This document shows positions 44,552-57,776 of a stretch of 64,000 bases of DNA, piece after piece. The stretch lies in NCBI GenBank assembly GCA_026724425.1, contig JAIUCV010000001.1, forward strand, positions 13,994,556 to 14,058,555, given 5' to 3'. The position numbers and the translations under genes are program-made. The first letter of the stretch is position 1. The number at the start of each line of letters is the position of its first letter. The stretch comes from Erythrophleum ivorense (taxonomy: Eukaryota > Streptophyta > Magnoliopsida > Fabales > Fabaceae). Under the pieces are notes generated by a model. It saw only the letters and a list, made by a program, of their open reading frames with translations, had not been told where the DNA came from and made no database searches.

Positions 44552-46556
44552 TTGCATGAAGTCAAATATGTAATTCCCCGTTACACGATTCTCACGTCAC
44601 ATTCCTCTTAGCTTAAGTAACTCTTGTAAAATATCATTTGTTTTCTTCCTTTGACAACTTTCAATGGTATACCAAACATGACATCTTACATACTATGGAT
44701 TAAGGTATCTTTTACGTTCATATCCAACACCATAGTATCCAAAATATTAGTGAATGAGTGATAAGAATCTTTCAATATATACGTACCTTCCAAGGGAAAT
44801 AAAACAGTTAAATTATTTTTTTTGGTTTTCTATAATTTCATTTATTTTTTTATTTAGTCCCCATAATTTAACAATTTGTACTTATCCTGATATAAATATT
44901 TTTAATTGAATTCTTATCTTTAAACTACTGTTGGTATATTATTAAATTTTGTTGATGTGGCTAACCATGTGTCATGTTGTCAATCAAAATATATATGATT
45001 CATGTCAAATCAAATCATCCAAATAACTTCTAGTTTTGTTTGGGCAACAAATGTGCAAGGGAAAAAAAATTAACAGTTTGATCTTACAAATTACAGTATG
45101 TTATGGTTTAGAATATATACTCGTTCTGTGTCAACTTTTAAGGAAAGCATGTTATAGAATGCTTTAGAAAATTATTGCTCTTTTAAAAATTAAGAGTTTG
45201 GAAAGGTTAAGCTTAGCTCACGTCTTGTTTTCTTATGATTAAGGCAGAAGTTTCTTTAAATATGGTTTCCAAGGAAAGAACAATAATCATGTTTCTTTTA
45301 CACCAACAAAGAAAGAGAAAGGCCCTTTAAAAATTATATCCTGGGCAAGGATTGGAAATTGGTTCGGTTGACTTCCATATTATAATATTATTTCGCAAGA
45401 TTTAAACTTCAAAGCTTAAAGTTGGTTCCATAATAAAATTAAAAAACATCAGAAAAGTCAAATATTAACATGCACAATTGTTCATCCTTCGCTTACTTAG
45501 GGGTGCGTTTTTGTGTGTGTATACTACTTACCAGATTTATATTACCTGTCATTTTCACTTGTTCTTTTTTATTTTGATCCCAGAATAATTTTTTAATCAG
45601 ATCATATATTAAGTTAAGAGCAAATTGGTTTCTCTCTTCTTTTCTTAAATTTCTTTCAATGACGTGGCCATTCTCTTTATTTTGAAGATAATATATTTTT
45701 TTCTTGGAATCAAAAGATATACTACAATATTTATCTTTTCGGTAATAAAAAATAAATTACAATTATCCTTACTTTCACCAAAATAGCCAAAATATATTTA
45801 TATCTATTAATTGTATAATATATTAAGTGTTAGCTATATATTTGATCAATATATAATAGTTGATTTTTCAAATTTAACAAATTGTAAAATTATTTGATAA
45901 AAAATTATTAAAAATAAAGAAGATATTCACAAAATGATATTTTAAATTTAGCTAATTTATAAATAATAATAATAAATTGTATTTAAAGACTCTCATATCT
46001 TATAAAATTTATAATAAAAGATCTTAAAAATCGAAATTATTTTCAAAGACCATCATTACTATAAGATTTGAAGAAATTTACTATCAATTTTAAGAAATTT
46101 ATTATTAAGTAGAGAAAAGTGTTAAAATTTTTTATACCCAGTAATAAATATTTTAAAATCAATTATAAATTCTCTAAAATTTGATAATAATTGTAGTATT
46201 AAAAATAATTTTAATTTTTAAGGTCCTTTGTTATAAATTTTAACTTGTCTGAATCTTTAGATATAATGTTCTTAATAATAATTTCAAGGATAACAATTAT
46301 ATTACATGTTTATGATAAATATGCATCGCTAAAATTTTAATAAAGTTTCAGAGTAAATTAAATTAACAGTTTTCAACATAAAATTGATAACTTTAAAACA
46401 GTAATTTCAGAAAATATTTTTTATTAAGTTATATTTTTAATAAAAGAGATCAGTATTATTTTTTATAGTATTGTAGTTATATATATATGTTCATATTTAT
46501 GAGTAATTACTTCAACATATACAGTTAAAGTTATTATTAGCTTCGTATAAACATAC
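44552..46556. other. AT-rich remnant between laccase pieces
   Basis: No coding recognised. Its right end, next to 46557, resembles the beginning of laccase intron 1, so part is decayed laccase intron sequence. Exons 2 to 4 of the second copy are not found here. Confidence 0.55.
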
Positions 46557-46652
46557 CTTAAAAGTATAATGCCTGAGTGCGTGACAAATGAGGAGGTTGT
46601 TGAGGAACAAAACTCCTAATATTTGTAAGATGAATATTACTGAGATTTTCAT
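46557..46652 (-). pseudogene. Exon 1 of second laccase copy
   Basis: Starts with ATG at 46650-46652 and reads MKISVIFILQILGVLFLNNL, ending HYTFK at donor GTATGT. It has 32 codons, as in exon 1 of the main copy, with few changes. No matching exon 2 follows downstream, so this copy is gutted. Confidence 0.88.
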
Positions 46653-46832
46653 GACAGCTCTGAACCAAGAAAGGCTTGAAAGAGTTGATCTCCACAGATT
46701 AGTAAAGTTCCCGTTTGTTGCTTGAAGAAAGATTTGCTCTCTGCTTGTTGATTAATGGTGCTGTTCAGTGCTTGAAGAAAGGCTTTATATATTGTTTCTA
46801 AGTAATTGGTGTCTGAAGATGTTCGCCCTGCA

Positions 46833-46869
<37 letters not shown>

Positions 46870-46980
46870 TCGCAAGCCTTTGGCATGAACATCATTACGC
46901 GTGAGAATTTTATTCAATTTGGTGTAGCCTCTGGATTGGAGCTTTGCCCAAGTCTTACAAATGCTAGGTCTTCATCAAAA
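46653..46980 (-). promoter_or_regulatory. Promoter and leader of the second laccase copy
   Basis: Aligns with 44184-44449. It differs by a (TA)n run of about 30 bp at 46837-46866. Confidence 0.55.
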
Positions 46981-47037
46981 TATATGTTCTGTTTTTCAAA
47001 CTAAGTCATTTAAGGAGAGAGAGAGAGAGACTAGTTA

Positions 47038-47309
47038 CTCCCCCGGTCCAGAATGTAAGTCAACTAAAAAAAAATTTTGGTCCAAAATGTAAGTCACTTA
47101 GCAATAATAATAATAATTATTTTCATAATATCTTTCATTTAATGGTAACAGCTGTGTTAAAAATCCCTCATTTAATAACAACAACTGTATTGACTACAGA
47201 GATAAGACTGGAAAGATATGGTAATATTTGAAAAATTTAAGAATATAATTAATTTTTTTTAAGAAGTGTGAATTTGTTAAGAGTGACTTATATTTTGGAC
47301 CGGAAGGAG
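47038..47309. mobile_element. Stowaway-type MITE
   Basis: 272 bp with terminal inverted repeats CTCCCCCGGTCCAGAATGTA / TATTTTGGACCGGAAGGAG and a TA duplication (47036-47037, 47310-47311). This is the common Tc1/mariner-derived Stowaway pattern (CTCCCTCCGTCC). Confidence 0.88.
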
Positions 47310-47311
47310 TA

Positions 47312-48984
47312 TCTTATAAAGTATATTATTTAATTTAGTTTATTCAGTTGAACCTAGTTGCAAACAACAACGAAGCTGGAAAAAGTCGAATTGCAATACT
47401 TATGTATAACCAAAAAAAGTTGAAGTAGTATAAGTGTGGAAGTTTCTTTGGATAAGAATAAGTTTATCGTTTCGAATAAAATAATGAAATGGTCAATTCT
47501 TAGAATGTTTCTTCATTAATTTATAGACAAACTATATATGAAACATGTACTACTACAAAGATCTTATGTGTGTATCAAAAAAAAACAAACAAACAAAGAT
47601 CTTATGTATCAGAAAAACCAAAGTTAGAACTTAAAAAAAAAAATTAACTAGGGAGATGTATTTTGGAAAAAAAAAAGGAATAAAAAACTTCATATAACAC
47701 ATCTGAACTATAATTTAATTAATTACGATTTTAATACTTGAATTTTGAAAATATAATATTTTACCTTTTGAACTATTACAAAAAATAAAGATGTTACATG
47801 ACAGTTAAAAAAAAAATTAGTGAGAGCAATCTTTACTCTATCTCCTTCTCTACCTACCCTTTAGGGATTGTGACTCCTTTGTAACAAAATAAAAAAAAAT
47901 AAGAATAAAAAAACATAAGTAAAAAGTTCTTAAAGAAATCTAATCATATAATAATAAGTTGTAAAAATCATATATTTGTTTGTAAAAATCATATAACTAT
48001 CGTGTTATTATTGAAAAATAATATATTTATTATATTTTAATTAAAAAATCTGATAGCAAAAATGTAGAGAATTGCAAATAGGTTTTTTTCCGTAAAACAA
48101 TAAACGGGTAGATCATTTGTTTGAAATAATAAATAAATTTATATTGAAGGCATTGTGATATGTACAGGTGTGTTCGCTGATGCACATTAACGAATTGAGT
48201 GCACATGTGTAATTAATAACAATTGTTAAAATGTGTTGATAACCAACTCCTTATGTTGTTACTAGCATCTTGAACAATCAATTATTAGCGTCATAAAAAG
48301 CCTGTTATTAATGGCACTTTCAAGGCACTAGCACATTCGTGAAATATTATAACAAATTTTAATCTATTACCAACATCATAAAAAATCATTACTTATTGTT
48401 CTATGCCCTTAATTTGTTAACGCGTGCACTGTAAAATCTATATGATATATGGATGGATTCGAACTTTTGTCATGGTATCTTAATTAAGAATATTCATTGA
48501 TGGGTTGTTACATGGGCATCCCTTGTCAGCTTTGCTTCGAGTGTATTGTCTTTGCAAAGTCAATGTTGAATATTGATTATTTAGTCGGAGAGACGAAGTA
48601 AAAGGAAGAGCTTAAATTATTATGAAGGTCTTGGAACTTTGCTGCTTTTGATGCTATGTTAGCTGGATAGTACAGTTCAAGTAAGTTTAGGATAAAGGTA
48701 TTATTTTTTTAATCTGTTTCATTTAAGATCAAATTTAGATAAAATTGTGAAAATAAATTTTTTATCAAGTTCTTTTAGAAAAATTAATATATAAATTTTT
48801 TAAGAAAAACAATTGGGAAAAAAAGCTATATATATATATATATATATAACTTTTATTAGAGAATTTAATGATAAATATTTAAAATATCTTTTTTTTCCAT
48901 TGCTTCGTGATAACATTTCATTCATTTGTCGTGCGTGTGTCTGGTTTTGTTCTTGCAAATGAATTCCTCACATATTTTAAATAT
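47312..48984. other. AT-rich intergenic DNA
   Basis: No gene recognised. About 48170-48445 begins with GCACATTAACGAATTGAGTGC and ends with a related inverted sequence, which could be a small inverted-repeat transposon. A (TA)n run lies at 48829-48848. Confidence 0.45.
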
Positions 48985-50434
48985 TCATCACGTACTACTC
49001 TTATGACTCGTACACTTACGGTGTCAATATCTAATGAGTATCAAGTTTTTGGCGTCGTTGCTGGGGAATCAAGGCAATTGGTGAAGAGAATTAGAGGGCT
49101 TTGAGTAGTTTTAGCTTAAACACTTTGCTTCTTTTCATTTACTTTCTTAGTTATTTATGCTTTCAGTTGTTAGTTATAGTAATTTATTAATACATCCTTA
49201 GTAATTACCTTTTGGTTTCTTTGGTTTAGTGAGACTTTTGATCTGCACTCCTTTGTTTTCACAGGTACATAGTTTATGCTACCTAAATCCAGATCTAATA
49301 GAACACCTAGAAAGACAAGAAGTTTGATGGATATTTTGGCTAAAGGGTCTACACTAATCCAACCTGAAAGTGAGATAATCGTTCCTACTACAAATATAGC
49401 AAACGAAGATAATCAAAATCGCACTATCAAGGATTTTGTGGGAAGAACCATGAGAACCACTCAACTTAGCATTGTAGTACCAGACTTTCAAGCTGCTAAT
49501 TTTGAGCTAAAGCCTATGATGATCTCCATGTTGCAGCTCAATGGACAATTTACTAGTGAGAGGTCCGATAAAGATCCCAACCGTCACATTCTGTCATTTT
49601 TAGGAGTGTGTGATTCATTTAAGCAGAATGGAGTACCAAGGGATGTTCTGAGACTTATACTGTTCCCACTCTCTCTATAAGGAAAGGCTAAGGAATAGTT
49701 GTTGACCCTACTAGAGGGTTCAATTGACACTTAGGGATCTACACTCAACAGATTATTGCCCTTTTGCATCTACAAAATTAGTTAACTATGTGGGGAACTT
49801 TCCAAAGAATCAGAACCCGTACTCAAACACCTACAACCCTGCATAGCGTAATCATTTGAATTTCTCTTGGAAGAATGGTCCATTACTTAATTAACTATCA
49901 TCTTCTGGAGCAAGGCCAACTCAACCTCCTAGGTTCTCTCAAGTGACAAGACAAAATATGCCTATTCAAGAGCCCAAAACGAATCTAGAGGATGTGTTGG
50001 CTAAGTTCATGACCACTCAGATCAAGAATAATGAAGAGCAAGCTAGTATTAATGCAAGGGTGGATTCCTCCCTTAAGAATATAGAAGTACAGATGGGGCA
50101 GCTAGCGTCTACTGTGAATGCACTGCATCAAAGAGGTTTGCCAAGTGATACAATTCCTAATCCAAGGAGAGATGGTAAGGAAGAATGTAAAGTTATCACT
50201 TTGAGAAGTGGTAAAGAGCTCCCTAAAGTGCAAGTTCAAGTGAAGGAACCAACTAAGATGAATTCCAAAGGTCCATCAAGTTCTATTCAGATTAAAAGTG
50301 AAGGACTTCAACAGAAAAAAGAGAAAAAGACTGCTAGTTTGAATGAAAAAGAAGAGGGCAAGGAAGGAAAGTCTAAAGTGGAAAAGTATGAAGAAAAGAC
50401 AGTAGTGCATCCTAGAGTGGTACCATTACCTCTA
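48985..50434 (+). mobile_element. Athila-like fragment: LTR end, primer-binding site and gag
   Basis: 48985-49020 (TCACGTACTACTC...CGTACACTTACGG) resembles the 3' end of the Athila-type LTRs. TTGGCGTCGTTGCTGGGGA at 49049-49067 is close to the tRNA-Asp primer-binding site TGGCGCCGTTGCCGGGGA. Gag follows. The fragment is cut at 50434 by insertion of the Ogre-like element. Its continuation should lie beyond that element, outside the window. Confidence 0.82.
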
Positions 50435-50437
50435 TGA
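49276..50437 (+). pseudogene. Athila-like gag with internal deletion
   Basis: Opens with ATG at 49276. It includes the N-terminal gag part lost in the copy at 7251-9706 and reaches DVLRLILFPLSL, followed by a TAA and further stops. Around 49733 it jumps from the SIDT segment directly to the zinc-knuckle region (LLPFCIYK...), so about 600 bp of gag are deleted. It reopens at 49943 through TTQIKNNEEQASINARVDSS and ends at VVPLPL, where the Ogre-like LTR begins. Confidence 0.82.
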
Positions 50438-53400
50438 ACACCGCATTTTGTCCAGACAACCTACAAAATCAAAATAACAAAAATACAAACAAAAAAGAAG
50501 AACAAAAGAAAGAAAATAGAAAATTAGGAGAAAATGAAAAAATGAAAAAAAATAATAAAAAAAAGAGCTTTAGAAAACATAAATAAATAAATAAAAACCA
50601 AAGCGATAAAAAAAATCAAAAAAAGATCAAAAAGGAAAAATAAAAAAAAAGTATGGAGAAAAAAAAGAAAAGAAAAAAAATCAAGGATTAAAAAAAAGAT
50701 AAAAAAAAGAAGAAAGCCCAAATCTTTTTTTCAACATAGGTTTATTTAACTATACTTTGGCCCAAATTCAAAAAAAACTACAGTCCAACTCTCCTAAATC
50801 CGGTCCATTAGCTCCAAGCAAAAAAAAAATCAAAATCAAAAAAATAATAAATATATAATACTTAAAAAAAAAAGGGCCAAAACGCAGGTAACCCTGTGTT
50901 TTGACCTAGACTCTTCTGATCACTACCATCAGCGAAGAACGAGGCTGAGGTAGAAAAGAAAACACAGAAGAGAGCAGGGAGACAGGGACAGAACACTGAA
51001 AAGAAGAAAAGGAAGAGCAGCAGGCGCACAAATCTGGAGGGTCGAAAGGAACAGATCAGAGAGGATTTTCGAATAAAGGAGAAGCAACCAGAAGAGATTC
51101 GGGGGGGTTGGAATTCGAGAGCGAGAGGAGAGGCAGAGAAGAGAGGAGGATCTGAAAAAAATCAAGGAGAGAATCCGAAAAAAAATTGAAGGGAGGAAGA
51201 GATTTTCGGATTCGAAAAAACAGAAGGGGATTCGAACAGAGATCAGAGGGAGAGAACACGAAGGAGAGAAAAGAGATTGAGACGGGGGGAATTTTGAGAA
51301 TGGAAAGTTGAGAGAGGAATGGTGTTCTGGAGAAAAGGGGTTTTCAGAGAAGGAGAAAATGGAGGAAGGGATTTTCTGATTCAAAGATAGAGGGTGACGG
51401 GGGGACAGAAAAAAAAATCGAAGGCAGAGAGGAACCGAGAGATCGATGGAGAGAAGAGATTCCCAAAGAGTGGGCGAGAGAATAGGCCTCTGAGATGGAG
51501 AAGGGGCTTCTGAGTAAGAGGTGAAGAGACTAAGAGTAAGAGACAGAGGGGGTTTCCTGGCATGGCATCTTGTCGAGCAGAGAAATGGATTCGGTGAGAA
51601 AAAAAGAAAACACAGAGAGAAGGAGAAAGATGGTGGGGAGGCTTTTCTGCTGGGTGATTTTTGAGCTACAGAAAAGAATGAAAAAGGAAAGCCGCAAGAA
51701 TAGAGGTACTAATTTCTCTCCATAATTCAAACACTGATTATGTGTATGGATGAATATGCCTCTAATGGAAACCTAATCTCAGTAATTTGTGCTTATCATG
51801 TTCAGATTTTGAACTCCTTTTCTTGCATAGTTTTTACCATGAGCTTCATCATAGATTGAATATATATATATTTTTTCGGCATTACATTAAGGGTGCTGAG
51901 TTCATGAATTCTTTTTATTTCTGATGCCCTGGATTCTGTAATTTTTTTTTACTAGCGTAGGAATATCTTTAATCTATTCTGTCTCTATGTTATCCTTCGA
52001 TATGCATATGCCTATTATGGTCTCTATTGGTTTGGGTTTTAATTCTATTGGTTTGGCCTGGATTGAAAATTAATGTGCTAAATATGTCTACCTGAAGGAG
52101 TTTCTCAAGAACTTCCATATTCATATGTTGTCCTGATGAAGTCCTACCCCTTTTATTGGGAGAATCATTCATTTTTTTTTTCATTTGTTGTTACCCTAAT
52201 TGTGATTCTAAATCTGTTATAGTATTTTTTGTTGCGGGGTTGGATATGAGAATAGGTTAAAATGGATGTGGTTCATTGGTGTTAATGTTCCATTATTTAT
52301 ATGTATGTTCTGATGCTTTGTTGCTTTGGCTCCTGAAGAGGGGATTTGGACTTCATGCAGTTTGGTATTCTTATTTGGATTGGGCTAGTGTTTCTTGTTG
52401 TTGTGTTATATGAGACTGGGATTCAGAGGCTGTTGTGAGCCATTTAATTTTTTTTTTTATTTTCTCTAGTATAGGGATATATTTTCTAATCCACTTTTTA
52501 GTTCGTATGGATTCATGGGCTGCTCAGTTTTGTTTTTCCTTTTGCATGTCTTCCCTGTTCTGGTTTGAACACCATTACTAATGGATGAGTTGACATAAGG
52601 AACAAGACCTGTGCAGTTTATTCTTGTTTGGCATCTTATGTTTTGGTTTTTGCCCCTTTGTGTGGGCACCGGTTATAGGTCCTGTTGTTATAAGATTGTG
52701 CGCACTTGTGTTTCCTTATCATTGGACAAATGTTCCTTCAATACCCTCTAATGGGAGTGGAGTTTGTGGGTATGTTTGTTGGAATCCCATCGTGAAGATC
52801 CTATTGTTTTATTTATTTATTTTATCTGCTAGAATGTCAAATAGGCTTGCTAATCTTATATGTAGTTTATGGATATTATGCACCTAAGGTGCAAATAGTT
52901 TTTCATAAAAACTAATGCACATTTTGCTTTCCTTATGTGAGACCCATGGCTTGGCAGTTCATGACCTGGAGGAGGCCTGTGACCTTATGAAAGCAAGGGA
53001 GTGGGAGGCTACCCTTGGAGACAGGAGGACGAGACATCATATGGTTTTCCTTTTCTATTTGTACACAGAAATCAATATATGAACATGTTTTGAATAGTAT
53101 TAATCGAACATAAAAGCACACACCATGTTGAATGTTTGTAAACATTTTTTTGTTTTTTTATCCCTTTCTAAAGTAACTGTGTGAGATCTTGTATCTCCTC
53201 GGCCCTAAAATATTGGTGGGGGCCACGTGTGACAATAAGTCTCTGTGGGCACCTATATCGTTCGAATGATGCAATTAGCAAATTTGGAACACCTTAATTG
53301 TTCGCATCAAATTGATTTTTTTATTAAGAATAAAATTCCTAAAACAAAAAAAGATCTAAAATAACAAAGAAAAAATTAAAATCAAAACAAAACAAAACCA

Positions 53401-54720
53401 CAAAGATATAGAAGGAGAAAATTGAAAAAAAGATTATTAAAGAAAAAAAAGAGAGGAAAGAATTGAAAATGCAAAAAGAAAGTAAAATTAAGTTTACTTT
53501 TAGCCAATCAAAATATATCAGTCAATTTTAAAATCGTTTTAATAAATACATCAGTCAATTTCAAAATCGTTTTATTATTAAAGGGAGAAGTAATTCCTAT
53601 TTTCTTTGTCTTTTCAAAAACAAAAGCAAAACAAAAAAAATAAAATCAAAACAAACAAAACAAAATCAAAAAAGACATAGAAAGAGAAAAGTGAAAAAAA
53701 TAAAAGATGATAATCGTTTTATTATTAGAGGGAAAAGTAATTCTTATTTTCTTTATCTTTTCAAAAAACAAAAAAAAATAAAAAAACAAAATCAAAACAA
53801 ATAAAACAAAACCAAAAAAGACATAGAAAGAGAAAAGTGAAAAAAAGATGATTAAAAAAGGGAGAAAAAAAAACTGAAAATGCAAAAAAGAAAGTAAAAT
53901 TAAATTTACTTTTAACAAATCAAAACACATCAACCGATTTCAAAATCATTTTATTTGTTAAAAGAAAAAATAATTTTTATTTTCTTTGCCTTTTCAAAAA
54001 AAAGAACAAAAACAAAAATAAAACAATAAATTAAGCAAAACAAAAAAAAATTAAACAAAAAATTAAAAAATGATAAAACAAAAACAAAAACAAAATTCAA
54101 CCAAAGTATAGTTTGCAACCTTCGAACTACGTGGACTTTGATCCTTCTCAAAGGGTACGTAGGCCCTAGGCTTTTATCCTAGGTCAAGTCCGCCCCTTGT
54201 AAATAAATATTTTCTCTTAATTTTATTTCTTTAATTTCTTTCTATCTTATTTTACCTTTTAGTTTTATTCCTTTCTTTTTACTTATTTTTACTCTTTGAG
54301 TTCCTTTCTGTTTTATTCTTAATTTTCTTTCTTTTAATTTTATTTCCTTAAGTTCTTCTTTTTGCTTCGCATGTGATTCATTAGGGAGAGTTAGAATAAA
54401 ATAGAGTCCATGGTAATTTTACACAACTAACTTAGGGTAACCGTTCTTAGTAACGGGTGTTGTGGGGTGCCTAACACCTTCCCTACTCACAATCGACTCC
54501 CGAATCTATTTTCTGATTCGCAGACTATTTTTTTTTATTTTTCAAACTAAAAAGGTTTTTTCCAAATTTTTGCCTTTTCAAAAATTAAAATTCGGTGGCG
54601 ACTCTACTACTTATTTTTAATTTTGATTTCAGTTTTCATTTTCTTTGGAAATTGAATCAAAATTTCTTTTCAAAAAATTTCTTTTAAAAGCGCCACATGG
54701 TCGCATTTTCCAGTGTGACA
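50435..54720 (+). repeat. 5' LTR of the Ogre/Tat-like element
   Basis: 4286 bp. The part at about 50880-51700 is strongly purine rich on the plus strand, which creates long but meaningless open frames on the minus strand. 53505-54090 contains three related segments ending TTTTATTATTA(A/G)GGGA..., each followed by an A-rich run. The last 300 bp carry ACGGGTGTTGTGGGGTGCC and the sequence before CAGTGTGACA, typical of Ogre LTR ends. The 3' partner LTR is not in the window. Confidence 0.72.
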
Positions 54721-54723
54721 GTA

Positions 54724-54742
54724 TGGCGACTCCACTAGGGAC
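54724..54742 (+). other. Primer-binding site, tRNA-Arg type
   Basis: TGGCGACTCCACTAGGGAC begins three bases after the LTR end. It is close to the TGGCGACTCCACTGGGGAC site known for Ogre-type elements. Confidence 0.7.
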
Positions 54743-55082
54743 ATTTTGAGAGTCCAGCCCAAATTAAGTTAGCTGTGCAGAATATTATGGCTTTCTTTTA
54801 TTTCAATTATCCTCTTATTTCTTGTTTATCCCACATGATTAGGTGTAGATAACATGTCATTCATATGCTTGCTTTGTTTGTTTTATTTCATTGATTATGT
54901 ATATAATATACGTTATGATAGACAACATGTGGAATAAAACCTTAGGGTAGACGACCATATCTGTGCATGTTTTACTGATATCTGTATATATGCTTCTCTG
55001 CCTTTTATTCTGTCAATCTGCCTAGCAGATAAGGGTTGGGTGGTCCATAAGATGAAAAGATAAATGCTCTCCTCACACACCT

Positions 55083-57776
55083 TGTAACACCATAATAACT
55101 TAGCTCCAATTGATTTCCCTCTAGGCTTGATTCCATATGATTTCCCAGAAAAATGATCGAAATCATGGTATTTTACTACTTTAAGTCGGGGTTTAACTGG
55201 TCATATTTTGCCCCGTGGGTTCTGTGAACCCACCATTCACTTATTCTACTCAAATGCAATTTATAAAACTTGTACATAGTCTCAAACACTCATAAACCAC
55301 GGATATGAAGCCAAAAACCAAGAAAATGCAATTTCTCAAATGAGCCCATAAGTCAGATTTTTGGCTCCAACTTTGGAAAATCATAACTAATTCTAGAAAA
55401 ATGGAAATCAAGCAAATCATATCTCTCTAGAATGATTTGGATGTTATCTTTACACTAAAAATAAATCTAAGTCACAATCTCAGTTTTTGGACCATCTTTG
55501 ACATCGAAAAAGACACAGTGGTCCGGCTGTCCCTGATATTGGTGCAGTTTACTATCATGAACTTTGAAAATTCGTAATTAATTCCAAAAAAATCCAATCT
55601 GGGAAATCTATACCAATTTGGAAAGCTAAATATGTTAAATAGAGGAGAAAAATAAGTTCAGCTCAGTTCAGGAGCTCTTAGACCTCGAAAACCGATGGAA
55701 CAGTAACAAAGGTCAGAAACTTCCCTGATGCTGATACAGAACTTCAGAAAGTCGTTTCTCTCTCTACAGACCTCCAATTAAGGTGCTTCCAGCTGGTATA
55801 GGTCACTGTGGATATCTAGTTTATGCTCATAAAATTTCATGACAATTGGACACCATTTGGTCCATGAATGATATTGATTCATTTTCAATGACTTATTGCA
55901 CAGTACCATGACCAAACCATTCAAATTTCCAAATTTTAACAATTCGCCAAATATTCCCTAGACCTCCAAATATTACCCACTTTGGCTTCTCAAGAAGCTC
56001 TCAATAGACTCTAGAGGCATGCTAAATTTCATATCAAGAAGAGCTCATCCAGTCATACTTTGGCAAAGCTCACAAAATTGGCGGTTTTGGCACCCAAAAT
56101 GGTTCAAAATAGGTCCACATGGCCTCCTACATGCTCTAGTATCTTTTGGGCAAGTTTGAAAGTACAAAGATAGCATATAGGAAATATTCAAGTGGTACAT
56201 ATCCATGCACGACTCAAACTCACTATGCTACGGGACAAAATGCATCATTTCATATAAGCCACTAAAGGGTCAAATATCACATTTCTATTACTTTGGCTCT
56301 TTACATAGTTCATACATCACTTGTACATATATTTACATGTGCTCACATAATTACAACTCAAAAATAATAGGTGCATCTTCATTATGGCACCTCTTTACAA
56401 CAAAAGAACTAAAAGAACTATACAATTCTTTACACATTATCAACTAAACTCCTTGGTGTGCACTTGATTCTTCTTGAGCTCCACCTAAGATGTTAAGATG
56501 GGAGAGGGAAGGGGGTGAGATTCAGGGAATCTTAATAGCTCATACTCATTCAAGAAGCAATCAAGATATATAAATCAGTCAAAGCATGCAAACAAGTCAC
56601 AATGATACAATATATGTGTTTCATGCTATGAATAACATATCAATGCCAAGATTAGGCTCTAGGGACTTTCGGTCTAACCTCACCCGAGTTTTGGGACTTT
56701 TGGATTGGCCTCACCCTTGGTTTAGGGACTTTTGGCTCCACCTCACCCATCTCAAGGGACTTTCGGCACCACCTCACCCGAGTAATTTCCATAATTCATA
56801 TCATAAGCATATTGGTACCAATGCATCAAGGCAACATCAATGGCATATCTCATCATCGAAGCACACACACATGCATACAATGACTATTACACATCCAAGA
56901 ATGCAACAAGAAAGAGTAGAGAGCTACCTTATCGGCTAATACAAATTTTCCCTTTCAATTTCTCTTCTCCCGTCTTGATTTCACACTCGCAACTAGATGG
57001 AGTTGCTTCCTTTGAGCCTAAGCACAACAAAGAGCACCAAATCATTCTCTCATAACTCAAGTAAGTACTCATAAGACTAAAGGGGCTCTTCACCGAAACA
57101 AAACCCCTCACTACCCTTATAAGATCTAGGGATTCTCTCTCTAGAACTCTACTCACTCTCCTTCCTCTCTCAAACTCTCAAAGAAGAAAGCAAGGAAAAA
57201 AAAATGAAGATATATGAGTTCTACCCTTCTTCTAGAGTAATTTTCCACTTCCCTCTTCTAAACCAAACCCAACTCAACTTCCAAAACCATAGAAAGAGAA
57301 GGCAAAAGGAGGAGAACAACATGCTAAGGAGAAAAGCTATGAAAATTTAAAGATTACTCACCTCTTTGCTTGATCTCCTTGCTTCTCTAGGTCTCTCTCT
57401 CTCTCCACAGCTCTTTTCTCTCTCCATGGTCGAAGCTTAAGTCGGTTCTAAGAGAAAGGAAAGTTTGGAAGCTTTTAAAAAGTCAAAATCTCTCTTTTCA
57501 CGCTTTTTCGGACTAACCCTCACTATAACGAGCCATACCCCTCGCTACGGTGAGCTCGTGTCAGTCCTAGACCTTCGCTTTCACTATAGCGTTGCTACGG
57601 CTAGCAACTCCCTAGTTTTTTGTATGGAATGCCCACACTCGCTATAGCTAACCCATTTCTCGCTATAGTGAACAGGTACATTCGCTATAGCTAGGCTGTA
57701 ACTAGCAGACTTAGAAAATTTTCAGCTTTTCTTTTCTTTCCCTTTTCTTTTCCCTTTTCTTTTTCCGGTTGTTACA
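55083..57776 (-). mobile_element. Solo LTR nested in the Ogre-like element
   Basis: 2694 bp from TGTAACACCATAA to CCGGTTGTTACA with perfect TSD CACCT (55078-55082 and 57777-57781). Its orientation is probably minus, since on that strand it ends GGTGTTACA like the GGTGTGACA ends of the other gypsy LTRs. It includes four repeats of GGGACTTT(C/T)GG plus CCTCACCC (about 56650-56785), and at 57520-57700 several CTATAGCGAG-type motifs shared with the Athila-like element. Confidence 0.88.

Noticed and set aside
48170..48445. Possible inverted-repeat transposon
   Set aside because: The end similarity is weak and no TSD could be fixed, so it is only mentioned in the intergenic entry.
50929..51730. 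Several minus-strand open frames rich in Phe, Ser, Leu and Pro
   Set aside because: They lie in a purine-rich part of the Ogre-like LTR. They overlap in more than one frame and reflect composition only.
53646..54151. Phe-rich minus-strand frames that look like membrane proteins
   Set aside because: They come from A-rich runs on the plus strand of the Ogre-like LTR.
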